Below the pieces are notes generated by a model, which searched no databases, was not told the DNA's origin, and was given only the letters and a program-made list of their open reading frames with translations. The position numbers and the translations under genes were made by a program. Positions 1 to 8,832 of a stretch of 64,000 bases of DNA are shown piece by piece (positions within the stretch are counted from its first letter, which is position 1; each line of letters begins with the position of its first letter). The stretch is from an uncultured Bacteroidales bacterium (GTDB lineage Bacteria > Bacteroidota > Bacteroidia > Bacteroidales > P3), in assembly GCA_947165255.1 (NCBI GenBank), contig CAMUZR010000001.1, forward strand, positions 1-64,000. The letters are read 5' to 3'.

Positions 1-33
1 TGTTCGTGGAAAAGTAGGTCGCCGCCAATCTTT
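1..33 (+). rRNA. rrf: 5S ribosomal RNA, 3' end (truncated by window edge)
   Basis: The first 30 bases carry GTAGGTCGCCGCC preceded by GTGGAAAA. This matches the 3' portion of Bacteroidota 5S rRNA (helices IV/V and the 3' strand of helix I). The 5' part lies outside the window, so helix I cannot be checked. A strong hairpin terminator follows within a few bases, as expected at the end of an rRNA operon. Confidence 0.8.
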
Positions 34-35
34 TT

Positions 36-68
36 AAGGGGAACCGTCTGTGGTTTCCCTTTTTTTTA
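36..68 (+). terminator. Rho-independent terminator of the rRNA operon
   Basis: A 10-bp stem (36-45 with 52-61, one G-U pair) encloses a 6-base loop and is followed by a run of T. It sits directly behind the 5S rRNA end. A second GGTTTCC plus T-run follows at about 73-90 and looks like a partial duplication of its 3' arm. Confidence 0.85.
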
Positions 69-109
69 TATCTATGGTTTCCTTTTTTTTTATTTATATC
101 TAAGGAGTA

Positions 110-440
110 CCTCCTAAAAATGTCTTGAAAAGGCTTTAACAAATCTAGCCTAATGGCTACGCCTTGGGTGACTCGGTGAATTTCAAATAGCGCTTTTTAA
201 GGGTGAAACCTTAAAATCAAATCATTAGTACTCACCTAATGTAAAAAATGACTAGTTTTTACCATATAGGGTTGAGTGGGGTAAGTTTTTCGCATTCGCT
301 ATGCGCTGCTATTGAAAGACCACAAGACTATCTTCACTCCGAAACGCTGAATAGTTGAGTTTCCGTTCTTCCCCCGCTGCGTCCCTTGTGTGGGGTTATT
401 GAGAGTCAGCGCTTCGGGACTGTACAAAAATCAGTCATAA
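110..440. repeat. REP-like noncoding repeat, copy 1
   Basis: No convincing ORF. The block at about 143-216 contains two small hairpins: TAGCC/GGCTA (146-159) and TTTTAAGG/CCTTAAAA (195-216). The same arrangement, with many identical bases (tag-cc-aatg, cttgggt, caaata, aaggg, ccttaaaa), recurs at about 18638-18715. This suggests a dispersed, diverged noncoding element. The downstream part (290-440) is rich in imperfect palindromes. Family assignment is not possible by eye. Confidence 0.5.
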
Positions 441-598
441 ATTACATTAGAGCTTTTAGTTTAATCTATTTTCCTTTGAGATTGTAGGGTTCGTCTAAGA
501 GTAGGGCTCTATGTCCAGGGTTTTAAGGGGGACGATTGTGTTATGATGCATTCAACAACTTATTTTACTCCTATTTTCAATATTTTAAAAAAAAGTTG

Positions 599-606
599 TA
601 TCTTTG
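599..606 (+). promoter_or_regulatory. Bacteroidota -7 promoter element (TATCTTTG)
   Basis: Matches the TAnnTTTG consensus of the primary sigma factor in Bacteroidota. It lies 32 bases upstream of the ATG of the EF-hand protein gene, with a TTG-containing AT-rich stretch upstream. Confidence 0.7.
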
Positions 607-637
607 CAAGTCATAATAAATTATAAAAACGACCCCT

Positions 638-2749
638 ATGAAAAAGAAACTAACTGATTTGGTTAATTCAAAGAGCGGTTATAAGTGGTCTTATTGCTCT
701 TTAGGTGGCACTACGCGTGTGAATATCGCGTCGGGTGCAGATATCGCCCATCTTCGTGAGTTGGACGAGAAGATGTGGACAGTCTTAAGTTGCCCTGTAA
801 AAGGTCTTGAACTTGACGAGCGTACCTTGGATTTAATTGACTACGATAGAGATGGCAAGATTCGTGTTGAAGAAGTAGTGACAGCTGCCGAGTGGCTGTG
901 TTCTGTTCTGAAAGACCCCAATTCCATCCTTTTAGGGCACGATTTTATTGATTTTGCCGATTTCAACCTTGATAACGAGGAAGGAGTTAAATTAGCAGAG
1001 AGTGCTAAACAGGTCCTCAAAATAATGGGTCTTAATAAGACTACCATTTCTCTGGCTGAACTGGACGAATTTCTTGCCCATTATGATGAAGATTGCCAAA
1101 AGCAGTTAGAGGAAAGTTTAGCTGCTTTGTCAGTCGCGAGTGCCCCATACGGCGACAATAGTGATGATGCAGTCGCTGCCGTTCAAGCCATTCGGGACAA
1201 AGTGGCCGATTATTTCCTTCGTTGCAAATTCATCCAATTCCATGATGATTGCGCTGCTGCCTTGGATGTTTCAGTCGAAAAAGTAGCTGCCATTAGTGAA
1301 AAGAATCTCTCATTAAGCGTTGAAGAAATATCCAACTACCCAATTTCCCGCCCCATTGCCAATGCCGTTTTGCCAATAAATGAAGGCATCAACCCTGCCT
1401 GGCAAAGCGCTTTCTCTAAAGTAAAAAAGCTTGTCTTAGATGTCGACTATCCTGGAAAGGAAAGTATCAATGAAGAAGAATGGAATGCAGTATTGGCCAA
1501 GATAGATGCCTACGTCTCTGCCAAGGCTGACGAAGAAAAATCCATTAACGAGAATCAGGCTGAAAAGTTAGAAGACGAACACGAGGTCATCAAGCCCTTG
1601 GAGCGGCTACTGCATCTGTACAGGGATTTCTATACCTTGCTACGGAACTATGTGATGATGACCGATTTCTACGACACTTCTAAAGCGGCCATCTTCCAGG
1701 CAGGTAAACTTTATGTCGACTCCCGCTGCTTGAACCTCTGTCTGAAAGTCTCCGACGTGGCGAAACACATGGACGGTTCCAAACTGAGCGGCATGTTTCT
1801 GCTCTACTGCAAGTGCACCTCCAAAACCAAGAATGCCACTATGGATATCGTAGCCGTACTCACCGACGGTGAAGTAAACAACATCCGTGTGGGCAAAAAC
1901 GCAGTCTTCTACGACAACGAAGGCAACGACTGGGATGCAGTCATCACTCAAATTGTCGACAACCCCATCAGCGTTCGTGAGGCCTTCTGGTCCCCCTACC
2001 GCAAATTTGGGAGATGGGTCACCGAAAAACTGACCAAGTCGGCACAAGAGAAAGAAGCAAAATCTTTTGACAACCTCACGGCCAAAGCCGATAGCGCCAC
2101 TGCGGCCATAGGTCCTGACGGCAAGCCCGTTCCTGCTGCCGAACCCAAGAAAGCTTTCGACATCGCCAAGTTTGCCGGTATCTTCGCCGCCATCGGCTTA
2201 GCATTGGGATTCGTGCTCCAGGCCCTCACCGGCATTTTCAAGGTAATGTTCAGCTCGCTGCCGGTGTTCATTCTGGTCGTCGTGTTGATCGTCCTCTGCA
2301 TCTCGGGTCCCTCCATGTTCCTGGCATGGCTCAAGTTGCGCAACCGCAACCTCGGACCGGTCCTGAATGCCAACGGCTGGGCCATCAACTCTAAGATATT
2401 GGTGAACACCCGTTTTGGCGCCACCCTGACCGACATGGCCAAATACCCCAAAGTGGTGCTAAAAGACCCGTATGCCGTCAAGAGCATGCCCAAGTGGCTC
2501 CGCTGGACCATTTTTATCCTGATTGTGCTCATCGTCGTCTTCCTCATTCTCTATTTTAACAACTATTTCGACCGTTTCGGCATCGATGCCCTGCACTATG
2601 ATAAGGAATCCTCCATCATTACCAAATTCTTTGGCAGTATTGGCGAAGAGATGAAGGAAGTAACCGATGGCCTTTCAGAAGCCGTCACCCAGGAGGCTCC
2701 CGCACAGCCCGCTGCCCCCGCTGAGGCACCTGCCGCTCCCGCAATGTAA
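638..2749 (+). CDS. EF-hand domain membrane protein of unknown function
   Basis: A 703-residue protein with a canonical EF-hand loop at about residues 68-79 (D68, D70, D72, K74, R76, E79, with G73 and I75 in the expected places). This predicts calcium binding. Further acidic, degenerate EF-like stretches follow at 105-150. The central part is helical and soluble. Hydrophobic segments lie at about 515-560 (two spans) and 625-645, followed by an Ala/Pro-rich tail. The promoter element is close to the start and the next gene (aspS) begins 45 bases after the stop. The family is not one I can name; function is unknown. The large N-terminal domain probably faces the cytoplasm because no signal peptide is visible. 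Confidence 0.85.
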   Translation: MKKKLTDLVNSKSGYKWSYCSLGGTTRVNIASGADIAHLRELDEKMWTVLSCPVKGLELDERTLDLIDYDRDGKIRVEEVVTAAEWLCSVLKDPNSILLGHDFIDFADFNLDNEEGVKLAESAKQVLKIMGLNKTTISLAELDEFLAHYDEDCQKQLEESLAALSVASAPYGDNSDDAVAAVQAIRDKVADYFLRCKFIQFHDDCAAALDVSVEKVAAISEKNLSLSVEEISNYPISRPIANAVLPINEGINPAWQSAFSKVKKLVLDVDYPGKESINEEEWNAVLAKIDAYVSAKADEEKSINENQAEKLEDEHEVIKPLERLLHLYRDFYTLLRNYVMMTDFYDTSKAAIFQAGKLYVDSRCLNLCLKVSDVAKHMDGSKLSGMFLLYCKCTSKTKNATMDIVAVLTDGEVNNIRVGKNAVFYDNEGNDWDAVITQIVDNPISVREAFWSPYRKFGRWVTEKLTKSAQEKEAKSFDNLTAKADSATAAIGPDGKPVPAAEPKKAFDIAKFAGIFAAIGLALGFVLQALTGIFKVMFSSLPVFILVVVLIVLCISGPSMFLAWLKLRNRNLGPVLNANGWAINSKILVNTRFGATLTDMAKYPKVVLKDPYAVKSMPKWLRWTIFILIVLIVVFLILYFNNYFDRFGIDALHYDKESSIITKFFGSIGEEMKEVTDGLSEAVTQEAPAQPAAPAEAPAAPAM

Positions 2750-2794
2750 TCATCTGAATAATCCCCAACACCTATACTAAACAAAAAACCAGAA

Positions 2795-4549
2795 ATGTAC
2801 AGAACAAACACCTGTGGTGAATTAAACATAAGTAATGTGGGCCAGGAAGTGACCCTCTGTGGATGGGTCCAACGCTCCCGTGACCTTGGCGGAATGACGT
2901 TCGTCGACCTGCGTGACCGCTATGGAATAACCCAGCTGGCTTTCAATATGGAAACCAATGCCGAGCTCTGCGAAAAAGCCCGTAAGCTTGGGCGCGAATT
3001 TGTCATCCAGGCCAAGGGCGTAGTGATCGAACGTGCCAGCAAGAACACCAAAATACCTACTGGCGAAATCGAACTTGAGGTGAAAGAACTCAATGTCCTC
3101 AACGAGGCCAAGACACCGCCCTTCACCATCGAAGATAACAGCGACGGTGGCGACGATTTGCGAATGAAGTACCGCTACCTGGACATCCGACGTAACCCTG
3201 TACGCAAAAATCTTGAACTTCGCCATCGGATGGCAATGTTTGTTCGCAACTATCTGAGCGAGCGCGATTTCCTGGAGATTGAAACTCCCATGCTCATCAA
3301 GTCCACCCCCGAAGGTGCCCGCGACTTTGTCGTCCCCTCGCGCATGAATCCGGGTGAATTCTACGCCCTGCCCCAGAGCCCCCAGCAGTACAAGCAGCTG
3401 CTGATGGTGGCCGGTATGGACCGCTACTTCCAGATAGTGCGCTGCTTCCGCGACGAAGACCTTCGCGCCGACCGCCAGCCCGAATTCACGCAGATTGACT
3501 GCGAAATGTCTTTTGTCGAGCAGGAAGATGTGCTGGACATGTTCGAAGGATTGGCAAAGCATCTCTTTAAAGAAGTCAAAGGCTTGGAGTTCGGCGATTT
3601 CCCCCGCATGACTTGGCACGATGCCATGCGCACCTACGGTAGCGACAAGCCCGACATCCGTTTCGGCATGAAGTTTGTGGAACTCAACGACGTGGTCAAA
3701 GGCCACGGTTTCGGCCTTTTCGACAATGCCGAACTGGTCGTCGGCATCAACGCCGAAGGCTGCGCCGACTACACCCGCAAACAACTCGACGCCCTGACCG
3801 AGTTTGTCAAGCGTCCCCAAGTGGGTGCCGGCGGCATGGTATATGTCAAATACAACACCGATGGCAGTTTCAAATCGAGTGTGGACAAATTCTACACCCA
3901 GGACGACCTGAAGGCCGTGGCCGAGAAGTTCGGCGCACATCCCGGCGACCTGATGCTCATCCTCTGCGGCCCTGCCATGAAAACCCGTGTGCAGCTCTGT
4001 GCCCTGCGTTTGGAAATGGGCACCCAGTTGGGGCTGCGCAATCCCGAGGTCTTTGCACCCTTATGGGTGATAGACTTCCCGCTGCTGGAGTGGGACGAGG
4101 AAACCCAGCGCTACTACGCCATGCATCACCCCTTCACCGCCCCCAAGCCCGAGGACGAATCACTCCTGGACGACGAGAGCAAGTGGGGCGACATTCGCGC
4201 CAATGCCTACGACATCGTCATGAACGGCGTCGAGGTTGGCGGCGGCTCCATCCGTATCCACGACCGCACACTCCAAAACAAGATGTTCCATACCCTGGGC
4301 TTCACCGACGAGAAGGCCTACGAGCAGTTCGGTTTTCTGATGGACGCTTTCACCTACGGTGCTCCCCCTCACGCCGGACTCGCTTTCGGGTTCGACCGTC
4401 TCTGCTCCCTTTTTGGCGGGGCCGACAGCATACGCGACTTCATCGCCTTCCCCAAGAACAACAGCGGGCGCGACGTGATGAGCGGCAGCCCGTCGCCCAT
4501 CTCCCAAGAGCAGCTGGACGAACTCCAAATCTCCGTCAACCCCAAGTAG
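2795..4549 (+). CDS. aspS: Aspartyl-tRNA synthetase
   Basis: Class II aminoacyl-tRNA synthetase that charges tRNA-Asp in the cytoplasm. The 584 residues match the bacterial-type length. The N-terminal OB-fold ([20 protein letters not shown]) is followed by class II motif 2 ([18 protein letters not shown]), the bacterial GAD insertion in the middle, and C-terminal motif 3 (GLAFGFDRL). The start ATG lies 45 bases downstream of the EF-hand gene with no promoter element seen between, so read-through from that gene is likely. A long terminator hairpin follows. Confidence 0.98.
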   Translation: MYRTNTCGELNISNVGQEVTLCGWVQRSRDLGGMTFVDLRDRYGITQLAFNMETNAELCEKARKLGREFVIQAKGVVIERASKNTKIPTGEIELEVKELNVLNEAKTPPFTIEDNSDGGDDLRMKYRYLDIRRNPVRKNLELRHRMAMFVRNYLSERDFLEIETPMLIKSTPEGARDFVVPSRMNPGEFYALPQSPQQYKQLLMVAGMDRYFQIVRCFRDEDLRADRQPEFTQIDCEMSFVEQEDVLDMFEGLAKHLFKEVKGLEFGDFPRMTWHDAMRTYGSDKPDIRFGMKFVELNDVVKGHGFGLFDNAELVVGINAEGCADYTRKQLDALTEFVKRPQVGAGGMVYVKYNTDGSFKSSVDKFYTQDDLKAVAEKFGAHPGDLMLILCGPAMKTRVQLCALRLEMGTQLGLRNPEVFAPLWVIDFPLLEWDEETQRYYAMHHPFTAPKPEDESLLDDESKWGDIRANAYDIVMNGVEVGGGSIRIHDRTLQNKMFHTLGFTDEKAYEQFGFLMDAFTYGAPPHAGLAFGFDRLCSLFGGADSIRDFIAFPKNNSGRDVMSGSPSPISQEQLDELQISVNPK

Positions 4550-4573
4550 GACAACAATTTTTTTTCTGACCCC

Positions 4574-4630
4574 AAGGCCGTGTCGTTTCGAGTCGCCCAA
4601 TAGTGCGATTCGCCGCCCACGGCCTTTTTT
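4574..4630 (+). terminator. Terminator behind aspS
   Basis: AAGGCCGTG (4574-4582) pairs with CACGGCCTT (4618-4626), followed by T residues. The interior can extend the stem further (CGAGTCGC with GCGATTCG, one G-U). Confidence 0.85.
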
Positions 4631-4922
4631 GTATCTCATGGGTGGGTCCAGTACTTCCTTGATACATGTTCTATTGTTCGTCCATCGTTCCTCATTCCAG
4701 GGTCGAAGAACATTAGGCTGACCGTAGAGGCGCGGTAGGCATTTCAAAGGGAACGCAGTGGCTGGTCTGAAAAAGCGCCGCAGAAATGGTTGAGACAATG
4801 ATGGGATGCCCAAGCGAATGGTAGGGGCAGCAGTATAATATAGATTAATATATTATTGAACCGTTGACGCACAGTAAAGGACGGGGCTGGCAGACGCCCG
4901 GGCCGTTCCTTGTTGTTTATGC
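4631..4922. other. Intergenic region, no gene seen
   Basis: Lies between the aspS terminator and the convergent ybaK stop. It contains one of three copies of a GTTC-rich motif (4668-4693, alternating CTATTGTTCG / CATCGTTCCTC) that also occurs near 51844 and 63903, and the leftward ybaK terminator. No supported coding sequence. Confidence 0.5.
4876..4911 (-). terminator. Probable terminator of ybaK
   Basis: Imperfect GC-rich stem (AAAGGACGGGGCTGGC with GCCCGGGCCGTTCCTT) directly after the leftward ybaK stop. On the minus strand it is followed by CTTTACTG, a weak T-run. Confidence 0.5.
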
Positions 4923-5408
4923 CTACACGGTGGTTGTGAGGTCGCACAGGGTGGCCTTGGTGATGCCGATAAGGTCGTGCGGGTCCATCTTCAGCTGCAG
5001 CCCCCTCATTCCGGCACTCACATAGATCTGGCTTTGCTTCTCGATGCTGGAATGTATGTAGGTGGGTAGGGCCTTTTTCATCCCGATGGGGCTGCAGCCG
5101 CCTCTAATGTAGCCGGTGAGCGGCAGGAGTTCCTTCATGGGAATAAGGTCGCACTTCTTGTTGCCGGTGATTTTGGCGGCCTTTTTCAGGTCGACCTCCT
5201 CGGCGCCGGGAATCACGCATACGAAGTGCCCCGAACGGTCGCCGTGCAGTACCAGTGTCTTGAAAACCTGTGCAATGTCTTCGCCCAGTTGGTCGGCAAT
5301 GTGGCGGGCGCCGAGGTCGTTCTCGTCCACCGCATAGGGTATGAGCTCGTATGCAATCTTGTGCTGGTCGAGCAACCTGGCCGCGTTTGTCTTGGTGTTT
5401 TTTCCCAT
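4923..5408 (-). CDS. ybaK: Cys-tRNA(Pro) deacylase, YbaK/EbsC type
   Basis: A 161-residue protein of the YbaK/ProX editing family, which hydrolyses Cys-tRNA(Pro) made in error by prolyl-tRNA synthetase. It has the family layout: N-terminal helix, then VFKTLVL, the conserved lysine, and the C-terminal GGCSPIGMKK segment followed by hydrophobic strands. Length equals the family norm. It is convergent with aspS, so the two translation-quality genes are neighbours but not an operon. A minus-strand promoter element lies just upstream. Confidence 0.93.
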   Translation of the reverse strand: MGKNTKTNAARLLDQHKIAYELIPYAVDENDLGARHIADQLGEDIAQVFKTLVLHGDRSGHFVCVIPGAEEVDLKKAAKITGNKKCDLIPMKELLPLTGYIRGGCSPIGMKKALPTYIHSSIEKQSQIYVSAGMRGLQLKMDPHDLIGITKATLCDLTTTV

Positions 5409-5425
5409 AGATTAATTTTTTTTTG

Positions 5426-5433
5426 CAAAAATA
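5426..5433 (-). promoter_or_regulatory. -7 promoter element for ybaK
   Basis: TATTTTTG on the minus strand, about 18 bases upstream of the ybaK ATG. It fits TAnnTTTG. Confidence 0.6.
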
Positions 5434-5464
5434 GTTTTTTTTTCTCCATATAAAAAAAATGTTG

Positions 5465-5472
5465 TATATTTG
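5465..5472 (+). promoter_or_regulatory. -7 promoter element for the small ORF and lipoprotein
   Basis: TATATTTG on the plus strand, divergent from the ybaK promoter. It implies an unusually long leader of about 250 bases before the 52-residue ORF at 5729. The leader (5480-5728) contains no other convincing ORF or clear terminator hairpin. Confidence 0.65.
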
Positions 5473-5728
5473 CATTGAAAATAGAATGATGATTTGATAG
5501 GTGACGAATATTTAAGCGGTTGGTTATCAGATGGTTGTGTTATGCATATAAACAATTGGGTGTTGATTAAAAAGTGAATTTTGAGAGACGAAAAGGAGGG
5601 ATAAAAAAAGTGAATCTTGGCGGTGTCCAAGCGATTTTATGGAAACAATCGTCCTGCCACCATTTCCGTGGAAGAACAATAAAAAAGGTAAAATTAATTA
5701 ATAACATTTTAAAACACACAGTTAACAA

Positions 5729-5887
5729 ATGAAAGAAAACATGAAAAAGGTTTATTTGACACCTTCAATCCAAGTCAAATCGGTTGCCGTTGAGAACGGG
5801 TTTGCTGGCAGCGTACCTGTTGTTAATGATTATTCAATTTCTACTGAAGCTATCATGAGAGATGGTGGCGATGTTATCGTGTTCTAA
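5729..5887 (+). CDS. 52-residue protein of a Bacteroidales small-ORF type
   Basis: Translates from ATG at 5729 (MKENMKKVYLTPSIQVKSVA...) to TAA at 5885-5887, with an in-frame ATG at 5741 as an alternative start. The beginning K-K-x-Y-x-x-P-x-x-x-V, followed by a hydrophilic, Gly/Asp-containing tail, resembles short proteins often seen in front of secreted or lipoprotein genes in Bacteroidales. The lipoprotein gene starts 23 bases after its stop and the two share the promoter at 5465. No signal peptide or membrane span is evident. Function is unknown; the similarity is from memory and untested. Confidence 0.65.
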   Translation: MKENMKKVYLTPSIQVKSVAVENGFAGSVPVVNDYSISTEAIMRDGGDVIVF

Positions 5888-5910
5888 CAATTAAAAAAGA
5901 CAAATCGAAA

Positions 5911-7146
5911 ATGAAAAAAAGTTTAATGGTTTTGGCTGCCAGCGCTTTAGTTCTGTTTGCAGCTTGTAAAAAAGAAGAAGTAAACAAGGGTTACACCATC
6001 AATGGTGACCAGATTACTTTTGGTGTAGGCTTGGCCGCTCCTCAGGACAATGAGAAACAGTCTTACAACGGTCAGGAATTCCGTATCTATTTCACCACTA
6101 ACGATTCAATGATTATCAATGGTAATCATTGCGTGGTGATTCCTGAGGTTCTCCCTCAGGAGATTTCCACTCTCCCCGGTACCACTACCTCTTTCAGCCC
6201 CTATGCTCGTGTGACCACCACCCTCTCCGCTGGTGCTTACGATTTCTATTATCCTGCTAAGATTTTCAGCACCAACGAGGCCGGTCAGTATACTGCTACC
6301 TTCCCCAACGATGTTCGCTGCTTGAATATGGACCTCGAAAATAACCACTTCGACAGCATCAATCCTATTCAAGATGAACAAGGGCATTGGATTATGTCAT
6401 CTGAAAGACCTGTTTGGCCCATGTATTACCACATTAATAACCTTGCTACTGATGGCAATGTTGTTCTGAAAAACACTACCGCTTTCTTAACTCCCAGAAT
6501 TGAGTATGGTCCTGAGTTCGCTAACAAGGTTTTCGGACCTATCTATAATGCTGTTTACACCGTCGAGACCTGCCCCGCTATTACTATTTGGGACGGTTAT
6601 GTCAGAACTGATTCCAAAATTACTGGTCCTGCCCATCTGGATGTTACTAATCCTTCCAATCCTATCATGGTTATGGACGGTCAGCTTAACCAAGGTGAAT
6701 ACGATGTCCTTCATTTTGACCTCGAAGACAATGTAGGCATTGTTAATCCTTCTCAGAATCAGTCCATGAGAATGCTCGGTATGTTCCCGATTCCTGCTAG
6801 TAGTGAATTAGCTGAGAGAGCTTGGCAGATGGCTGTTTCTATTACTGCTAATGTTGGCGGTCAATTTTACTACATGATTTTCAGAACCAATATTGGTCAT
6901 CAAGAAAGCATCATGCTCCGTAACTGGCGTTATAACCTCAATCTTAACCTCCAGTCTCTGAATAGATTTGCTTTCCAGGACAATGATGGTCACACCTATG
7001 TTAACTATGACACTGACTATTTAACTAAAATTGCTAACAACCAGCTTGCTCATATTCAATTCAAAAACGGTGACCTCTATATCACCAAAAACATTGATGC
7101 TCTCAACGCTTGGCGTAACCAGAACATCTGGGTTGTTCAGGAATAA
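5911..7146 (+). CDS. Secreted lipoprotein, possibly fimbrillin-like
   Basis: A 411-residue protein with a lipoprotein signal (MKKSLMVLAASALVLFAAC, lipidated Cys19, then KKEE). It predicts an outer-membrane or surface lipoprotein. The mature part is beta-rich with few charged helices; the segment after the signal (YTINGDQITFGVG) and the repeated short polar strands recall Bacteroidales fimbrillin-like proteins, but no signature proves this. Codon choice is strongly T-ending compared with neighbouring genes, which may indicate high expression or foreign origin. It is co-transcribed with the 52-residue ORF and closed by a strong terminator. Confidence 0.8.
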   Translation: MKKSLMVLAASALVLFAACKKEEVNKGYTINGDQITFGVGLAAPQDNEKQSYNGQEFRIYFTTNDSMIINGNHCVVIPEVLPQEISTLPGTTTSFSPYARVTTTLSAGAYDFYYPAKIFSTNEAGQYTATFPNDVRCLNMDLENNHFDSINPIQDEQGHWIMSSERPVWPMYYHINNLATDGNVVLKNTTAFLTPRIEYGPEFANKVFGPIYNAVYTVETCPAITIWDGYVRTDSKITGPAHLDVTNPSNPIMVMDGQLNQGEYDVLHFDLEDNVGIVNPSQNQSMRMLGMFPIPASSELAERAWQMAVSITANVGGQFYYMIFRTNIGHQESIMLRNWRYNLNLNLQSLNRFAFQDNDGHTYVNYDTDYLTKIANNQLAHIQFKNGDLYITKNIDALNAWRNQNIWVVQE

Positions 7147-7173
7147 TTCTATCTTATTGAATTCCATTTATAC

Positions 7174-7207
7174 AAGGCTGGAGTTTCGTACTCCAGCCTT
7201 GCGTTTT
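7174..7207 (+). terminator. Terminator of the lipoprotein gene
   Basis: Perfect 11-bp stem AAGGCTGGAGT / ACTCCAGCCTT (7174-7184 with 7190-7200), followed by GCGTTTTT. Confidence 0.9.
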
Positions 7208-7239
7208 TATTAGGTCGTTAGTTAACACATTGTATAAGC

Positions 7240-7270
7240 AAAAAAACGAATTGCCGTAGGGACAATTCGT
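7240..7270 (-). terminator. Terminator of the leftward lipoprotein-nucleotidyltransferase operon
   Basis: ACGAATTG (7246-7253) pairs with CAATTCGT (7263-7270). Read on the minus strand the hairpin is followed by six T residues. Confidence 0.8.
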
Positions 7271-7298
7271 TGTTACTTTCGGGTAGAGATATGCTCTT

Positions 7299-8324
7299 TT
7301 ATATGATGTGTGATAAATTGTTCCAGATACGCTCAATAGCGCTTGAGGGCAGGTATCGGTAGAGCCATCTTCTTTGGCGGTTGCGTTTGTAGCGGGCTAT
7401 GATCCGTTTCAGGCGTTTGAGCTCTTTTGGAACCGGCGGGACGAAACTTTGGTCGAGAATCATGTCGCGTAGTTTGGTCATGTCTTCTATTCGTAACTTC
7501 TCTTTCTGTATGTATTGAGAGATGTCTGTCACGACTAACTCGCTGGCAAGATAGGTGAGCGCGTTGAAGGCAGGTTCCATGTTTATTTTCCGCATCAGTC
7601 TGTGGCATTCTGCTGGGTCGAGCTGGCTTTGGTGGGCACGAAGGAAAATGCCCCAGTCGATGACATTGCGCAGTGGCAGCTTGAATTTGGCTGTAAGGTG
7701 GCAGACGGTGTGCATGAGTAGGTATACCATGTTGGCCATTGGACACAGCTCGCCGTCGGGAGTGACCTGATGGAGGCTGCCGATGATGTATTGTTCGGCC
7801 TTGCGCTGGCTGCGATAGTTCAGGTCTAGAAAATGGAGGTGGTTTTCGACGGTGACCCCGTCGATGACCACCTCGGCATGTTTGCCGTCAAGTTCGGCTC
7901 CGGGACTTCCTAAGAGTTGGTTTCCCTTTTGGTAATTATTGGGGAAGTAAATGTCAATGTCGCCACAGGCCCGAGAATCGGGTCTTGGGTACAGCTTGGC
8001 CAAAGTCATTCCCTTGATTAGGATGAGGGGAATGCCTATTTCGGAAGCTTTCTTTTTAATGGCTTCTAGCACTCGGGCTTGGTGGGCAAAGTGATAACGC
8101 GTCCGCTCGGCCGAAAGTTCCCAGCTGAGGGCTATGTCGCCATGTGGTTTCTCTTCTTCGGGGAGCCTTTCGATTGCATCGAATACCATGGTGACCACAC
8201 CATGCTTTCGTGAGAGCCAGTATATTCTTTCCCATTCACTATAGGGGAGGGGTGGAAGGTTGGGCGTACTGCCGTTGAGGGAGGCGCGTAAGAGCTGAAG
8301 CATCAGCTCGGTGGTTTGTTCCAT
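7299..8324 (-). CDS. Nucleotidyltransferase-family protein (NTP_transf_5-like)
   Basis: A 341-residue soluble protein with the polymerase-beta-type core seen in the uncharacterised nucleotidyltransferase family PF14907. This comprises LILIKGMTLAKLYP (about residues 100-115) and the metal-binding RACGDIDIYF, where the two Asp are spaced D-x-D, followed by a helical C-terminal half. Such proteins often sit in polysaccharide or surface-structure loci but their substrate is unknown. It is the second gene of a leftward pair, 9 bases behind the DUF4878-like lipoprotein, and is closed by a hairpin terminator. Confidence 0.8.
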   Translation of the reverse strand: MEQTTELMLQLLRASLNGSTPNLPPLPYSEWERIYWLSRKHGVVTMVFDAIERLPEEEKPHGDIALSWELSAERTRYHFAHQARVLEAIKKKASEIGIPLILIKGMTLAKLYPRPDSRACGDIDIYFPNNYQKGNQLLGSPGAELDGKHAEVVIDGVTVENHLHFLDLNYRSQRKAEQYIIGSLHQVTPDGELCPMANMVYLLMHTVCHLTAKFKLPLRNVIDWGIFLRAHQSQLDPAECHRLMRKINMEPAFNALTYLASELVVTDISQYIQKEKLRIEDMTKLRDMILDQSFVPPVPKELKRLKRIIARYKRNRQRRWLYRYLPSSAIERIWNNLSHII

Positions 8325-8333
8325 AATGGTGGA

Positions 8334-8705
8334 TTAGATGAATTTTACCTTCCATTCGCCACCCACTTTGACGCAGGGGATGTCCAGGTCGTTGCTCATG
8401 GTGTCGGGGTTGAAGGCGTTGGAGACTTCAAGGTGAAGGGTGACGAAGGCTGTTGAGTCGCCTTCCTCGATATTGGTTTCGAGGACTTCGAAGTTGTGTA
8501 TTACCATGCCTGTCTGGTCGAGCACCTGAATGACTTGGTCTTTCTCTTCTTCGGCCAGATTGGTGTATGTCATGGCTTTCTGGTATTCATTGTCCTGGGT
8601 GGCTTTATAGAAGTTCAGAACCACTTGTTCCGGGGTATTGTTGTTTTTGCAGCCCAGGATAGAAAGCGCCATAAGGGCGGAAAGAAGGATTGCGGTTTTC
8701 TTCAT
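8334..8705 (-). CDS. Small lipoprotein, DUF4878-like
   Basis: From ATG at 8705 this is 123 residues: signal peptide MKKTAILLSALMALSILGC with lipobox SILGC, then a small alpha/beta domain (PEQVVLNFYKATQDNEYQKAMTY... VGGEWKVKF) typical of the NTF2-like DUF4878 fold. An upstream in-frame TTG is rejected as start because it overlaps the promoter element at 8748-8755. Probable periplasmic or inner-leaflet lipoprotein of unknown role. First gene of a two-gene operon. Confidence 0.82.
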   Translation of the reverse strand: MKKTAILLSALMALSILGCKNNNTPEQVVLNFYKATQDNEYQKAMTYTNLAEEEKDQVIQVLDQTGMVIHNFEVLETNIEEGDSTAFVTLHLEVSNAFNPDTMSNDLDIPCVKVGGEWKVKFI

Positions 8706-8747
8706 GTTGATTTGTTGTTTTATCTTTATAGTCATTTTTTGAATTTG

Positions 8748-8755
8748 CAAAAATA
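8748..8755 (-). promoter_or_regulatory. -7 promoter element for the DUF4878-like gene
   Basis: TATTTTTG on the minus strand, about 43 bases before the ATG at 8705. This position argues for the 8705 start. Confidence 0.6.
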
Positions 8756-8808
8756 CAAAAAAAAGTCTGTTCGAATACTTTTTTTTCTGTTATGTCGTTT
8801 TTTATTGT

Positions 8809-8816
8809 TACTTTTG
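8809..8816 (+). promoter_or_regulatory. -7 promoter element for the LysE gene
   Basis: TACTTTTG, 17 bases before the ATG at 8833, giving a very short leader. Confidence 0.6.
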
Positions 8817-8832
8817 CATACTTTTTGAGACC

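Noticed and set aside
2822..3940. Long minus-strand open frame opposite aspS
   Set aside because: Shadow of the aspS codon pattern; aspS is certain and the antisense protein has no recognisable features.
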